Shown here piece after piece: positions 23,666 through 31,552 of a stretch of 44,960 bases of DNA; the first letter of the stretch is position 1; each line of letters opens with the position of its first letter. Position numbers and translations under genes: made by a program. A model generated the notes under the pieces. That model saw only the letters and a program-made list of their open reading frames with translations. It did no database searches and was not told the DNA's origin. This stretch comes from Burkholderiaceae bacterium (lineage in GTDB: Bacteria; Pseudomonadota; Gammaproteobacteria; Burkholderiales; Burkholderiaceae_D): the NCBI GenBank assembly GCA_031291325.1, contig JARLJG010000029.1, positions 1 through 44,960 of the forward strand, read 5' to 3'.

Positions 23666-24145
23666 CTAGGCGTTGATGGTGGCGATATGATCGAGCGCTG
23701 CCTTGAGCGCGACCTTGTCGCTGCGCAGCGTTTCCAGCGGCAGCGCAAAGAATGCTTCGATGCGGGCGCGCAGGATTTTGTAGGCTTTGTGGAATGCAGC
23801 GTCGATGTCGGCGTCGCTGCCGGTGGCGTGCGCCGGGTCTTCCACGCCCCAGTGGGTGCGCAGCACCGGGCCGAGATAGGCAGGGCAGGTTTCGCCGGCG
23901 GCGCTGGCGCACACGGTTATCACGATATCGGGCGTGGCCGGCAAGTTGTCCCAGGACTTGCTGGCATAGCCATCGGCGGCGATGCCTTCGCGCGCCAGCA
24001 AGGCCAGCGAACGCGGATGGACTTGTCCGGTCGGCTGGCTGCCGGCGCTCATCGCGCGCCAGCCGGGCGGCGCCAGGTGATTGAAGACCGCTTCGCCGAG
24101 AATGGAGCGGCAAGAATTGCCGGTGCACAGGAATAGCACGTTCAT
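23666..24145 (-). CDS. arsC: Arsenate reductase, low-molecular-weight phosphatase type (first copy)
   Basis: This 159-aa arsenate reductase begins MNVLFLCTGNSCRSILGEA, with the catalytic cysteine at residue 7 in the P-loop CTGNSCRS. An extra cysteine follows at 12. VCASAAGETCPAYLG supplies a second cysteine pair and HWGVEDPA the substrate loop. It is the first gene after arsR, 45 bases downstream. The second arsC (20991-21491) shares the fold, but the sequences differ throughout, so the operon has two separately acquired or long-diverged reductases, perhaps with different thiol partners. Confidence 0.92.
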   Translation of the reverse strand: MNVLFLCTGNSCRSILGEAVFNHLAPPGWRAMSAGSQPTGQVHPRSLALLAREGIAADGYASKSWDNLPATPDIVITVCASAAGETCPAYLGPVLRTHWGVEDPAHATGSDADIDAAFHKAYKILRARIEAFFALPLETLRSDKVALKAALDHIATINA

Positions 24146-24190
24146 CGCATCCGCCTTAAACGAAAATAGAATCGAAAAAATGCCGGATCG

Positions 24191-24538
24191 TCATGCCGTT
24201 GTCTCGCTGACCGTCTTGCCTTCCGGCGTGCATGTCGACACCGATGTGCACGGATTGCCGCCGCAACAGTTTTCAGTCAGAAATCCCATCAACTGGTTCA
24301 TCGTGTCGTAATTGGCCGCATAAATGACAAAACGGCCATCCTGGCGCGAAGTCAGCAAATTGGCATGACTCATTTCCTTCAGGTGGAACGACAAGGAAGA
24401 TGGCGGCACGCCCACGCTTTCGCTGATCTTGCTAGCCGCCAAGCCCTCCGGGCCGGCTTGCACCAGCAAGCGAAACACCGCCAGACGCGACTCTTGCGCA
24501 AGCGCGGTCAAGGCTGCAATGACATTTTTGGCATCCAT
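24191..24538 (-). CDS. arsR: Arsenite-responsive repressor ArsR
   Basis: ArsR is a winged-helix repressor released from DNA by arsenite. The 115-aa product has the SmtB/ArsR fold (QESRLAVFRLLVQAGPEGL, then recognition helix PPSSLSFHLKEM). The helix lacks the ELCVCDL metal site of R773 ArsR. Instead it has a C-terminal cluster, Cys91, Cys92, Cys97 and Cys103 (NCCGGNPCTS), like the Acidithiobacillus ferrooxidans type, which binds As(III) through Cys95/96/102. So the sensor is of the C-terminal-cysteine kind. It is divergent from the acetyltransferase gene, and the 127 bases between them hold the shared operator. Confidence 0.95.
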   Translation of the reverse strand: MDAKNVIAALTALAQESRLAVFRLLVQAGPEGLAASKISESVGVPPSSLSFHLKEMSHANLLTSRQDGRFVIYAANYDTMNQLMGFLTENCCGGNPCTSVSTCTPEGKTVSETTA

Positions 24539-24569
24539 CGATAGGCCTCATTAAAAATTCTATATTTCC

Positions 24570-24609
24570 ATTATAGTCGAATAGTCGTATTATTGTATAG
24601 CCGTATAAT
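24570..24609. promoter_or_regulatory. Divergent arsR/arsN1 promoters with repeated operator
   Basis: A TATAAT on the minus strand (24570-24575) suits arsR, and a TATAAT on the plus strand (24604-24609) suits the acetyltransferase. Between and over them are ATAGTCG (24573-24579), ATAGTCGTAT (24581-24590) and ATAGCCGTAT (24597-24606); the last two differ by one base and are 16 bases apart. This is the likely ArsR binding region and would couple both genes to arsenite. The -35 boxes are weak. Confidence 0.6.
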
Positions 24610-24665
24610 TCAATCGACGACGCAATTAACCGACATAAAACAACATTACCTATTGCACAAAAATC

Positions 24666-25157
24666 ATGATTCGACCCGCCACCGTCTACGACGCCCCGGC
24701 CATCGCCGCCATCTACAACCCCTACATCGCCGCAACCACGATCTCGTTCGAGGAAGCACCGGTTTCCGACCGGGAAATGGCCGAGCGCATCGCCGGCGTG
24801 ACCGCCAATTTACCTTGGTACGTATTTGAAGCCGATGGCAAGGTGGTCGGTTACGCTTACGCAACGCCGTGGCGAACCCGCTGCGCTTACCGGCTGTCGG
24901 TCGAAACCTCGGTGTACATTTCGTCCGATTACCCGAGGCGGGGAATCGGCACGCAACTGTATCGCACGCTGCTCGACGATCTGCGGCAACGCGGGATTAC
25001 CGTCGTCATCGGCGGCATCGCGCTGCCGAACGCCGCCAGCGTGGCGCTGCACGAACGCATGGGATTTGAAAAAGTCGCGCACTTCAAGAAGGTCGGCAGA
25101 AAATTCGACCGCTGGATCGATGTCGGGTATTGGGAGTACCTGATGAACGACGACTAG
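24666..25157 (+). CDS. arsN1: GNAT acetyltransferase, ArsN1/phosphinothricin acetyltransferase-like
   Basis: This 163-aa protein is a GNAT-fold N-acetyltransferase of the PAT/Bar group. It opens [20 protein letters not shown], with [15 protein letters not shown] next. The acetyl-CoA loop is [11 protein letters not shown], and the C-terminal part has [20 protein letters not shown]. In ars clusters such enzymes (ArsN1) detoxify the antibiotic arsinothricin by acetylating its amino group. The same fold acetylates phosphinothricin or methionine sulfoximine, so the substrate is inferred from the divergent arsR. There is no clear ribosome binding site. It overlaps the convergent mobB by four bases. 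Confidence 0.75.
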   Translation: MIRPATVYDAPAIAAIYNPYIAATTISFEEAPVSDREMAERIAGVTANLPWYVFEADGKVVGYAYATPWRTRCAYRLSVETSVYISSDYPRRGIGTQLYRTLLDDLRQRGITVVIGGIALPNAASVALHERMGFEKVAHFKKVGRKFDRWIDVGYWEYLMNDD

Positions 25158-25669
25158 CGCGCGGTCGCGACGTGGCGCAACAGCCAATCCAGCACTTGCT
25201 GCGGCTGGTTGATATCCAGCCAAGCGACGTGCGGCGGCAAAGCGGGCGGCGGTGGCGCGTCGCTGGCGACGGCGACGATGTGCGGATCTTGATCGTAGAG
25301 CGTAGCTTGGCCCAGCGCGCGGCGGTACACCTCGATTTTCGGGATGGCTTCCCACTTGTAGCCTTCCACCAGCGTCAAGTCGGCCGGCGCCATGCGCGCG
25401 CAGTGTTCGGCCAGGGACGGCTCCGGCGCGCCGCGCATCTCGCGGATCAATGCGAAGCGGTAGGGCGACGCCAGCAACACCTCGGCGGCGCCCGCCGTGC
25501 GCAGACGCGCACTGTCCTTGTGCGGCGCCTCGAGAATCAAATCGTGATGGCTATGCTTGACCGCATTCACGCGCAAGCCGCGCGTTGTCAGTCGCGTCAA
25601 TAGGTATTCCAGCAAGGTCGTCTTGCCGGCGCCGGACCAACCGACGATGCCGATTACATGCTTAGTCAT
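25154..25669 (-). CDS. mobB: Molybdopterin-guanine dinucleotide biosynthesis protein MobB
   Basis: MobB is a GTPase that assists MobA in making the guanine dinucleotide form of molybdenum cofactor. From the ATG at 25669 the product is 171 aa: [20 protein letters not shown] contains Walker A, followed by [18 protein letters not shown] and [17 protein letters not shown], all MobB motifs. The longer frame to 25717 has no support. It stands alone, without mobA or moe genes, and is convergent with the acetyltransferase. It could serve a molybdoenzyme such as arsenite oxidase elsewhere in the genome, but nothing here shows that. Confidence 0.9.
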   Translation of the reverse strand: MTKHVIGIVGWSGAGKTTLLEYLLTRLTTRGLRVNAVKHSHHDLILEAPHKDSARLRTAGAAEVLLASPYRFALIREMRGAPEPSLAEHCARMAPADLTLVEGYKWEAIPKIEVYRRALGQATLYDQDPHIVAVASDAPPPPALPPHVAWLDINQPQQVLDWLLRHVATAR

Positions 25670-25897
25670 TGATATCGTCGAAAATTGCGCAAGACCGAGG
25701 AAGCCGACGTCTTGCAATCGCTTGAATTTTGGGCCACCCAGTATACATTTGTCGCGTCATGATGCATTTTTTATGTTTTCCCTGAAGTGCGGCCTGTCGC
25801 CATCGTTCGCGCTTCGCCGCTGTTTGATGCATGTATTTCGGCATGCTAGCCAGCAATAATTGATTGAAGCCGAAACGAAGATTCATATGTATTAATT

Positions 25898-25911
25898 TGC
25901 AATATAAGGCA
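25898..25911. promoter_or_regulatory. Candidate BoxR-type operator, distal copy
   Basis: TGCAATATAAGGCA fits TGCA-NN-AT-NN-TGCA with one mismatch (GGCA). It ends nine bases before the -35 of the ligase promoter. Confidence 0.4.
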
Positions 25912-25960
25912 TTAAAATGCTTGACAGTGTCGCCTTTACTCTCTATGTTATCCATCAAAA

Positions 25961-25985
25961 TGCATAATAATGCATGATATATGCA
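25961..25985. promoter_or_regulatory. Candidate BoxR-type operator at the ligase start site
   Basis: TGCATAATAATGCA (25961-25974) is a perfect match to the shared motif, and a third TGCA follows at 25982-25985. The site covers and follows the predicted transcription start, a position suited to repression. Confidence 0.55.
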
Positions 25986-26030
25986 AAAGCGGCCCGGCAA
26001 AGCCAGGCCCCGATAGCTTCGGAGACAAAC

Positions 26031-27629
26031 ATGGTGCGGACTACGGATTCGGACGACCAGGCAATGGAGACGCCGACGCTGGCCTTCCCGCGACCGTATA
26101 ACGCGGCAGCCGATTTGATCGATCGCAACCTCGTGCCGGGGCGTGCCGAGAAGATCGCCATTCATGACGACCAGGGCAGTTATACGTATGCCGAGCTTGC
26201 GCAACGGGTCGATCGCTTCGCCAACGCGCTGACCGGCCTGGGCGTCTGCGCGGAGCAAAGGATATTGCTCTGCCTGCACGATAGCATCGATTTCCCCGTT
26301 GCATTTCTCGGTGCGATCAAGGCCGGCATCGTTCCGGTGCCAGTCAATACGCTGCTCACCAGCAAGGACTACGACTACATGCTGCGCGACAGCCGCGCCC
26401 AGGTATTGGTGGTTTCCGACGCGTTGCTGGAGCGCTTCAAACCTATCCTGAGCGAGCAGCCCGACTTGAAACACATTGTCGTGTCAGGCGAACATGCCGG
26501 CGGCCATCATCGTTTCGCCGATTTGATCGCAGCGGCTTCGCCAATATTCGAGGCGGCCAAGACCCATTGCGACGATGCCTGTTTCTGGCTGTATTCGTCC
26601 GGCTCGACCGGCGCGCCGAAAGGCACCGTGCACCTGCACCGCAGCCTGATCTATACCGCCGAGCTATACGCCAAACCGATTTTGGGGATACGCGAAAGCG
26701 ACCTGGTGTTTTCGGCGGCCAAATTATTCTTCGCCTATGGTCTGGGCAATGCGTTGACGTTTCCATTTGCGGTCGGCGCGACGGCGGTGCTGATGGCAGA
26801 GCGTCCGACTCCCGCAGGCGTCGCACGCATTTTCCGGCAGTATCGGCCCAGCATTTTTTACGGCGTCCCCACCTTGTACGGCGCACTGCTGGCCGGCGCG
26901 GATTTGCCGCCGCGCGCGGAATTGCCGAATCTACGGATCTGCACCTCGGCAGGCGAAGCCTTGCCCGCCGACATCGGCAAGCGCTGGACGGCGGCCACCG
27001 GCGTCGAGATTTTGGACGGCATCGGCTCGACCGAAATGTTGCATATTTATTTGTCCAACCGACCCGGAGAAGTGCGCTACGGCACCACCGGACGGCGCAT
27101 GCCCGGCTACCAGCTGCGTCTGGTCGGCGACGATGGCCGCGAAGTGCCGAAGGGCGAAATCGGCGATTTGCAGATCTGCGGGCCTAGCTCCGCGCTGTGT
27201 TACTGGAATAACCTGGAGAAAACCCGCGATACCTTCCTCGGCAAGTGGACCCGCAGCGGCGACAAATACGTGGAGGGCGAGGATGGTTTCTTCACCTATT
27301 GCGGGCGCAGCGACGACATGCTGAAAGTCGGCGGCATCTACGTCTCGCCGTTTGAAGTCGAGGGAGTGCTGTGCTCGCATCCGGCGGTGCTGGAAGTGGC
27401 GATTGTCGGGCATCAGGACGACGACGAGTTGGTCAAGCCGAAAGCATTCGTGGTGCTGCGCCCCGGCCAGACGGCGAGCGCGCAACTGGCTGGCGATTTG
27501 CAACAGCACGTCAAAAATGCGCTGGCGCCCTACAAGTATCCGCGCTGGGTCGAATTCATCGACGCCTTGCCGAAGACTGCGACCGGGAAAATTCAACGGT
27601 TCAAGTTGCGGAATGCCTCAAAGCCGTAA
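26031..27629 (+). CDS. bclA: Benzoate-CoA ligase
   Basis: This adenylate-forming enzyme activates benzoate with ATP and CoA to benzoyl-CoA, the first step of the Box pathway. From the ATG at 26031 (GGAG six bases upstream) the product is 532 aa. Acyl-CoA synthetase motifs are in order: YSSGSTGAPKGTVHLH near 180, DGIGSTEMLHIYLSN near 330, YCGRSDDMLKVGGIYVSP near 425 and PKTATGKIQRFKLR at the end with the catalytic lysine. IGSTEMLHI(Y/F) is typical of benzoate/4-hydroxybenzoate ligases. Benzoate is the best guess because boxABC are nearby. It is separated from them by a 2.5 kb island and by boxR. Confidence 0.9.
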   Translation: MVRTTDSDDQAMETPTLAFPRPYNAAADLIDRNLVPGRAEKIAIHDDQGSYTYAELAQRVDRFANALTGLGVCAEQRILLCLHDSIDFPVAFLGAIKAGIVPVPVNTLLTSKDYDYMLRDSRAQVLVVSDALLERFKPILSEQPDLKHIVVSGEHAGGHHRFADLIAAASPIFEAAKTHCDDACFWLYSSGSTGAPKGTVHLHRSLIYTAELYAKPILGIRESDLVFSAAKLFFAYGLGNALTFPFAVGATAVLMAERPTPAGVARIFRQYRPSIFYGVPTLYGALLAGADLPPRAELPNLRICTSAGEALPADIGKRWTAATGVEILDGIGSTEMLHIYLSNRPGEVRYGTTGRRMPGYQLRLVGDDGREVPKGEIGDLQICGPSSALCYWNNLEKTRDTFLGKWTRSGDKYVEGEDGFFTYCGRSDDMLKVGGIYVSPFEVEGVLCSHPAVLEVAIVGHQDDDELVKPKAFVVLRPGQTASAQLAGDLQQHVKNALAPYKYPRWVEFIDALPKTATGKIQRFKLRNASKP

Positions 27630-27804
27630 CGCTGATTTTTGCATGAAAATTCACGCTGCAATCAAATCGTATTTCGTGGTTGATTTAGATTTGTGGCAAT
27701 TGTCTTAAAACGACCCTGAGCGGTCCTAGTAGATTCCTCAAAGCCGCCATTCAAATGTTAAATTTGACGATCAGGCGAAAGTGATTTCGCATTGAATGCG
27801 AGCT

Positions 27805-28089
27805 TCAATTTCGATCGAGTTTCAATTCCGATTTTATTCGGATGGAATTCCAATCGGCATCGTCGCCCTCCATTTTCTCAAACAGAGGCATTAAATCAGC
27901 AAGCAATTTCCCTTGATGATCTTCAATCGAGATTCCCTAGCTTGCCAAAATATAAACTCCTTTGGCTAGAAGGAGGTCAATATTAAAATCCTTTCTCAAA
28001 CACTTAATTACATCTATGGGAGACAACCCCTTGTCGATGTACATTTTCGCAGCTTGAATCACTGCATTTGATTCTGAGCTTGATTTCAT
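27805..28089 (-). pseudogene. Small unknown gene interrupted by an amber codon
   Basis: The frame from an ATG at 28089, with AGGGA seven bases upstream, reads MKSSSESNAVIQAAKMYIDK, then GLSPIDVIKCLRKDFNI, to a TAG at 27937-27939. It then continues in the same frame (GISIEDHQGKLLADLMPLFE...) for 43 codons to a TGA at 27805. Both halves look like real protein, so I read one gene of about 94 residues with a nonsense change, possibly from TGG. I do not recognise the family. A 69-bp repeat lies about 100 bases upstream, as it does for the gene at 28958-29317. Confidence 0.5.
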
Positions 28090-28191
28090 ACCAATTTCCC
28101 TTTGTAAGCCAATGGCAGCGAGCGTTTTATCCTCGAAAAGTTGTTTATTGAACCGCATAAAGCGCATAACTTGCATATAAGAAAAATTATT

Positions 28192-28260
28192 TTGCGTCGC
28201 ACGATCGATATTCGGCAATTCATATGTGATGCGAAATCGTCGACAGTACGTAGACGACCC
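28192..28260. repeat. 69-bp diverged repeat, copy A
   Basis: This stretch aligns without gaps to 29502-29570 at 50 of 69 positions, including the shared core TGCGAAATCGTCGAC. Each copy stands upstream, on the minus strand, of a small unknown gene. On the minus strand one frame gives RTVDDFA here and CTVDDFA in copy B; another gives (C/R)RRFR. I cannot tell whether it is a remnant of a coding segment or a non-coding element. Confidence 0.6.
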
Positions 28261-28383
28261 AAAGCCGTCCTCGCCGTTTCCCGATACCTGTCGTTCAACT
28301 TGCACTGGCGTGCACGTTCTCATATTGGACAGGGTGCCGTCTGTTATGACCGGCACACCGCTTAATTGGCGTCAACGGCGTTT

Positions 28384-28896
28384 TCAGGAGATTGGACGTT
28401 GAACTTCAAGATTGTCTTCGCCGACTAATTTTCCATCGTACCGGTACAAATAGGCGGTGCTCGGGCCAGATATTTGACCCATTGGCGTCACAAAACACCA
28501 AGTATTTCCGACGGGATCGCGATAAACCGTTTCATTGCTTCCGTAGTCAAACACACGAACATTTATCGTTGGTTTCTTCAAGTAATGCCGAATCATCCAA
28601 ACGACGCGATCAGGGTCAGTGATTTTATTTTCACTTGGTACTGGAGGACAGGCCGCAGCTGCGATGCGTGCTTCGCGCTCCAGATAATGAGGTGGCAATG
28701 TTCCGTTTTCACAAAATTCGTAGAATCCTGACCACCCGACTGCTTCTGGCTGTTGCGACCTATATTCTGCTTTTGATTCCTCAGGTAACGCCAAGTACCA
28801 AGCTGTCCAAGCAAACCAGAAATTTTCTCCTGGTCCCATTCTCCATCCGAGGCTTCCCCAGGGAATGCGAGGAAACGCCTTCCACGGCGGTTCCAT
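28384..28896 (-). CDS. Hypothetical protein, tryptophan-rich
   Basis: I do not recognise this 170-aa protein. It starts at the ATG at 28896, preceded by GGAAGAG at good spacing; an ATG five codons upstream (28911) is less likely. The N-terminal half is rich in tryptophan, proline and phenylalanine (MEPPWKAFPRIPWGSLGW, FWFAWTAWYLALPEES). It has no signal peptide and no clear membrane span. The C-terminal half (DRVVWMIRHYLKKPTINVRV, TVYRDPVGNTWCFV) looks like a small alpha/beta domain. Size, cytosolic character and setting among other small orphan genes resemble immunity proteins of contact-dependent toxin systems, but no toxin is present. Confidence 0.7.
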   Translation of the reverse strand: MEPPWKAFPRIPWGSLGWRMGPGENFWFAWTAWYLALPEESKAEYRSQQPEAVGWSGFYEFCENGTLPPHYLEREARIAAAACPPVPSENKITDPDRVVWMIRHYLKKPTINVRVFDYGSNETVYRDPVGNTWCFVTPMGQISGPSTAYLYRYDGKLVGEDNLEVQRPIS

Positions 28897-28957
28897 TTTT
28901 ATCTCTTCCATTGTATTTGCCTACCAAATCATCAGTTGGTCGCTACCCGTTGCGGGT

Positions 28958-29317
28958 TCAACCGTTCGGTGAAACGGGGTGGTGAAATCGTTGGACTAAA
29001 GATTCACATGAATTGATTCCAAATTGTTTTGCCCACGCCTCCGCCTTTTCAATTTCTCGATCTAATTTAGCCAATGCATCAATGGACCAATATTGGCGAA
29101 CTGCGCCGATTGGAAGGGCGTCAGTTTCAGAATCAATTCCAACGAATATCATAAAATCTGGATCATCATCACGAATGGCAGCACTATGCCGAAGGTTTGA
29201 AAGCGTCCGAGCTCCTTCAATGAAACTTATGTCCCCACTTATCATGGAGTGTGCGGTTTCGAATATTCGTTTGCGAGCTGACTGTGCTAGCGCTTCGTTG
29301 GTGACGTATTCGGACAT
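28958..29317 (-). CDS. Hypothetical protein
   Basis: This 119-aa acidic, mainly helical protein starts at the ATG at 29317 (MSEYVTNEALAQSARKRIFE). There is no good ribosome binding site, and a GTG at 29362 is an alternative start. Striking stretches are MISGDISFIEGARTLSNLR, FMIFVGIDSETDALPIGAVR and the helix LAKLDREIEKAEAWAKQFG. I have the impression of a widespread family of small unknown proteins but will not name it. It lies 61 bases upstream of the tryptophan-rich gene on the same strand, so the two probably form one transcript. Confidence 0.65.
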   Translation of the reverse strand: MSEYVTNEALAQSARKRIFETAHSMISGDISFIEGARTLSNLRHSAAIRDDDPDFMIFVGIDSETDALPIGAVRQYWSIDALAKLDREIEKAEAWAKQFGINSCESLVQRFHHPVSPNG

Positions 29318-29646
29318 TGCGATTGACAAAAAAAGAGAAAAAGTAGCCGATGACTTTAGCACAGAAAATTATCATTGTGCTACCAGATTGCCGTCCGACG
29401 CGGCGGTCGGCAATTGGGCGCCCAGTGCCTGTTAGTATATCCGCAGCGATATAGTTTTTAGCGCCAGCGCGCTGCACAACATGAAAAAAGCGCAAAATAT
29501 CTTGCGTCACACAACGACTATTCAGCCCGGCGTATATGTTGCGAAATCGTCGACGGTACACACCCGACCCTTCAGAGACATTCGGCGCGCTCCGAAGCTG
29601 CCGTTTAAATTAAGCCAGATTCACCCTCTTGACTTAGTAGGCTTGG
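29318..29646. other. Gene-free spacer with repeat B and hairpins
   Basis: I see no gene in these 329 bases. They hold the second 69-bp repeat copy (29502-29570) and a hairpin ATTGCCG/CGGCAAT (29387-29393, 29408-29414). A second short hairpin, TATATC/GATATA, lies around 29436-29453. A 114-codon frame on the minus strand crosses this region and the start of the next gene but has no coding character. Confidence 0.5.
29502..29570. repeat. 69-bp diverged repeat, copy B
   Basis: This is the partner of 28192-28260, with 50 of 69 bases identical and no gaps. It lies 185 bases upstream, on the minus strand, of the gene at 28958-29317. The two copies bracket the two intact small genes, giving the region a cassette-like layout. 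Confidence 0.6.
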
Positions 29647-30153
29647 TTACCCTGTGCCGCCGCGAGGCGAGTAAATCACTTCGCGCATTTGGCCCAACGA
29701 TCGCGGTATTTCCACCATTCTTTCAACAAAGCCGCCTTGCCAGGTGCCATCACGGCGCTCGAAATAGTATAGATTTACGTGGTAGGCATAGCCCCCGCGT
29801 TCTACTGCGACCAAGGCGCAAGTTTCGCTGACGCCGGCCATCGCGAAACGGCTAGATGGTGGATTGAAGGGAACTGCAAAATCTCCGGGGTTAAAACGCC
29901 CATCAAGATCCGAAATCGGATTAAGAACGAGTTTCCATCTGGCGTTGCCAAAGAGTGAAACAACGCCGCCCGGCAAATGCTAGATCGAATCCACTTGCGA
30001 GAGGCGTGCGCCAGCGCAATGCAATTTTGCCATATCGCCTGCGTTGGCGTTTTTCAGCAAGGAGTCATCCTGATTGGGAAAGGGCTCAATTTGGGCGCAG
30101 ACGATGAAAAGGCATAAGCCACACAACAGGACGAAAAAAGGCTTTGTTCCCAT
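29647..30153 (-). pseudogene. Secreted unknown protein gene broken by an amber codon
   Basis: The frame from an ATG at 30153 encodes a clear signal peptide (MGTKPFFVLLCGLCLFIVCA, cleavage near CAQ). It runs 57 codons to a TAG at 29980-29982 and then continues in frame (HLPGGVVSLFGNARWKLVLN ... IYSPRGGTG) to a TAA at 29647. Both parts are protein-like, so this is one gene of about 168 residues with a nonsense mutation. The product would be periplasmic; no family is recognised. TAG is an ordinary stop for several other genes in this window, so recoding is unlikely. Confidence 0.6.
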
Positions 30154-30377
30154 TCCTTTGCTGCTCCCAGGCTATCGTGAAGCTAAAAAAGTTGAATTCA
30201 ACATATCAAATTGCCCCATTGCGGCTATGACCGCACTTGGCCGAACTGAGACAGTCATGAGCTTAGCAGATCAATACAAACGCAAAATATTTACTCAAAA
30301 ACGTTCGAATCAAAATCAACCACAGAGTACAGATACCCGATATTCTTACCCGCAAAATACGTGCATAAACTAAATTT

Positions 30378-31295
30378 TTATGCCTTGAGCACTGCCGGCA
30401 AATGGGCGCCGATCGCACTGCCGAGTTCTTCCAGGCTTTGCTGCACGCTCTTGCCGGAGGTGCTCAACGCGATGTCGGCTTTGCCGTACAACTGCGCGCG
30501 CCCCTGCAAGATGCGGCGCAAATCTTCCATTGCTTCGTTGTTGTCGTCCATCGGTCGATGGTCGCCTTGCGCGATCACGCGCGCCATGTGTTCGTCTGGC
30601 GTGGCAGTCAGCCAGACTACCAGGCAGGACGTGAGCAGCAGCTCGAAGGCGGCAGGTTCGGTCACCAGGCCGCCGGGGATTTCGATCACTGCCTGCTTGT
30701 TCTTGGTCACCACGGCTTCCAGCGCGCGTTTTTCATAGCGCCGATAGCCGGATTGCCCGTACAGCGAAAATATCTCGTCCATCGAGGTGCCGGCTTCGCG
30801 TTCGATTTCCTGGCTCAGGCGGATAAACGGCACGCCCATGCGTTTGGCCAGCAGCGCGCCCAGGGTGGTCTTGCCGCCGCCGCGCAAACCGATCAGCGCA
30901 ATCCGTTCGCGCTTGCCTTGCGCGTGCATGTTGCCGAATTCGCCGAATAGCAATTCCCACACGCGCGGCAATTGCTGCGGGTCTAGCCGCCCCAGGAATT
31001 CGTGCAACAGCTTCAATTCGACCGAGACTTCTTCTTCCCGCAGCAAGTCGGCCAGCGGCGTCGCCAACGCGTGCGCGACCTGGCGCAGCAGGTTGATCGA
31101 AATATTGCCCTGCCCCATTTCCAATTGCGCCAGATAACGCTCGGAAACCTTGGAGTCGCGCGCCAGGATCTTGCGCGTCATGCCGCGCTGCGCGCGGATG
31201 TTGCGCACGCGCTCGCCCAGTTTCAGCAGGTAGCTGGATTCGGGTTTCGCTGTTTCCATTCCGGGATTGCGGCCCAAGATGTTGAAGTCATTCAT
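30378..31295 (-). CDS. boxR: Transcriptional regulator BoxR (XRE HTH + shikimate-kinase-like domain)
   Basis: BoxR/BzdR proteins repress benzoate genes and are released by benzoyl-CoA. This 305-aa protein has an N-terminal XRE helix-turn-helix (LGERVRNIRAQRGMTRKILA, VSERYLAQLEMGQGNIS, about residues 27-80). Its C-terminal shikimate-kinase-like domain carries Walker A GLRGGGKTT, the arginine motif YGQSGYRRYEKRAL and the glycine pair IPGGLV. The ATG at 31295 is chosen; a TTG at 31301 and an ATG at 31259 are possible. It is closer to the standard BoxR sequence than its divergent neighbour and is probably the benzoyl-CoA sensor. Confidence 0.9.
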   Translation of the reverse strand: MNDFNILGRNPGMETAKPESSYLLKLGERVRNIRAQRGMTRKILARDSKVSERYLAQLEMGQGNISINLLRQVAHALATPLADLLREEEVSVELKLLHEFLGRLDPQQLPRVWELLFGEFGNMHAQGKRERIALIGLRGGGKTTLGALLAKRMGVPFIRLSQEIEREAGTSMDEIFSLYGQSGYRRYEKRALEAVVTKNKQAVIEIPGGLVTEPAAFELLLTSCLVVWLTATPDEHMARVIAQGDHRPMDDNNEAMEDLRRILQGRAQLYGKADIALSTSGKSVQQSLEELGSAIGAHLPAVLKA

Positions 31296-31364
31296 GTACA
31301 AACCATAAGGAGAGCAAGAAAATTACCGGCGATTGTGCAGTCTGTTCAACTCTTGATACATTCA

Positions 31365-31378
31365 TGCACCATTGTGCA
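31365..31378. promoter_or_regulatory. Candidate BoxR-type operator, boxR side
   Basis: TGCACCATTGTGCA is a perfect match to the shared motif, 70 bases from the boxR start and almost the same as the livK copy at 19512. Confidence 0.5.
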
Positions 31379-31538
31379 TCGTCTCAAGCCGCGCATGCAC
31401 TTGCATTTTAGGCCATTTTAACCCAAAACAGGGCCGCCACCGAGACTGGCTGGTCCTGGTTAATCGTTCACAAATGCGCCAACGACGGGTTGCAATCGAT
31501 ATCGACAATGTCGAATTGGATGGATTGAATCGATTTAA

Positions 31539-31552
31539 TGCATTATGTTGCA
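31539..31552. promoter_or_regulatory. Candidate BoxR-type operator, paralogue side
   Basis: TGCATTATGTTGCA is a perfect match to the shared motif, 75 bases before the start of the second regulator. Confidence 0.5.

Larger units (their letters stand above)
25670..26030 (+). promoter_or_regulatory. Promoter region of benzoate-CoA ligase
   Basis: This AT-rich 361-base gap between mobB and the ligase has no gene. A good promoter is present: TTGACA (25921-25926), 17 bases, TATGTT (25944-25949). Several TGCA words surround it (25763, 25828, 25898, 25961, 25971, 25982). The ribosome binding site GGAG at 26021-26024 sets the ligase start at the ATG at 26031. Confidence 0.65.

Noticed and set aside
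29217-29561. A 114-aa frame on the minus strand over repeat B
   Set aside because: It starts inside the repeat, runs through a hairpin spacer and shares no frame with the real gene downstream. Its composition is not protein-like.
29387-29570. An integron attC site suggested by short hairpins near the repeat
   Set aside because: The conserved core sites (RYYYAAC and GTTRRRY in the right order) could not be placed in both copies, and no integrase gene is nearby.
27937-29982. Readthrough or recoding of TAG in two small genes
   Set aside because: rpoB, the acetyltransferase, boxC and boxA all end normally in TAG in this window, and no suppressor tRNA or readthrough signal was seen. Ordinary nonsense mutations are simpler.
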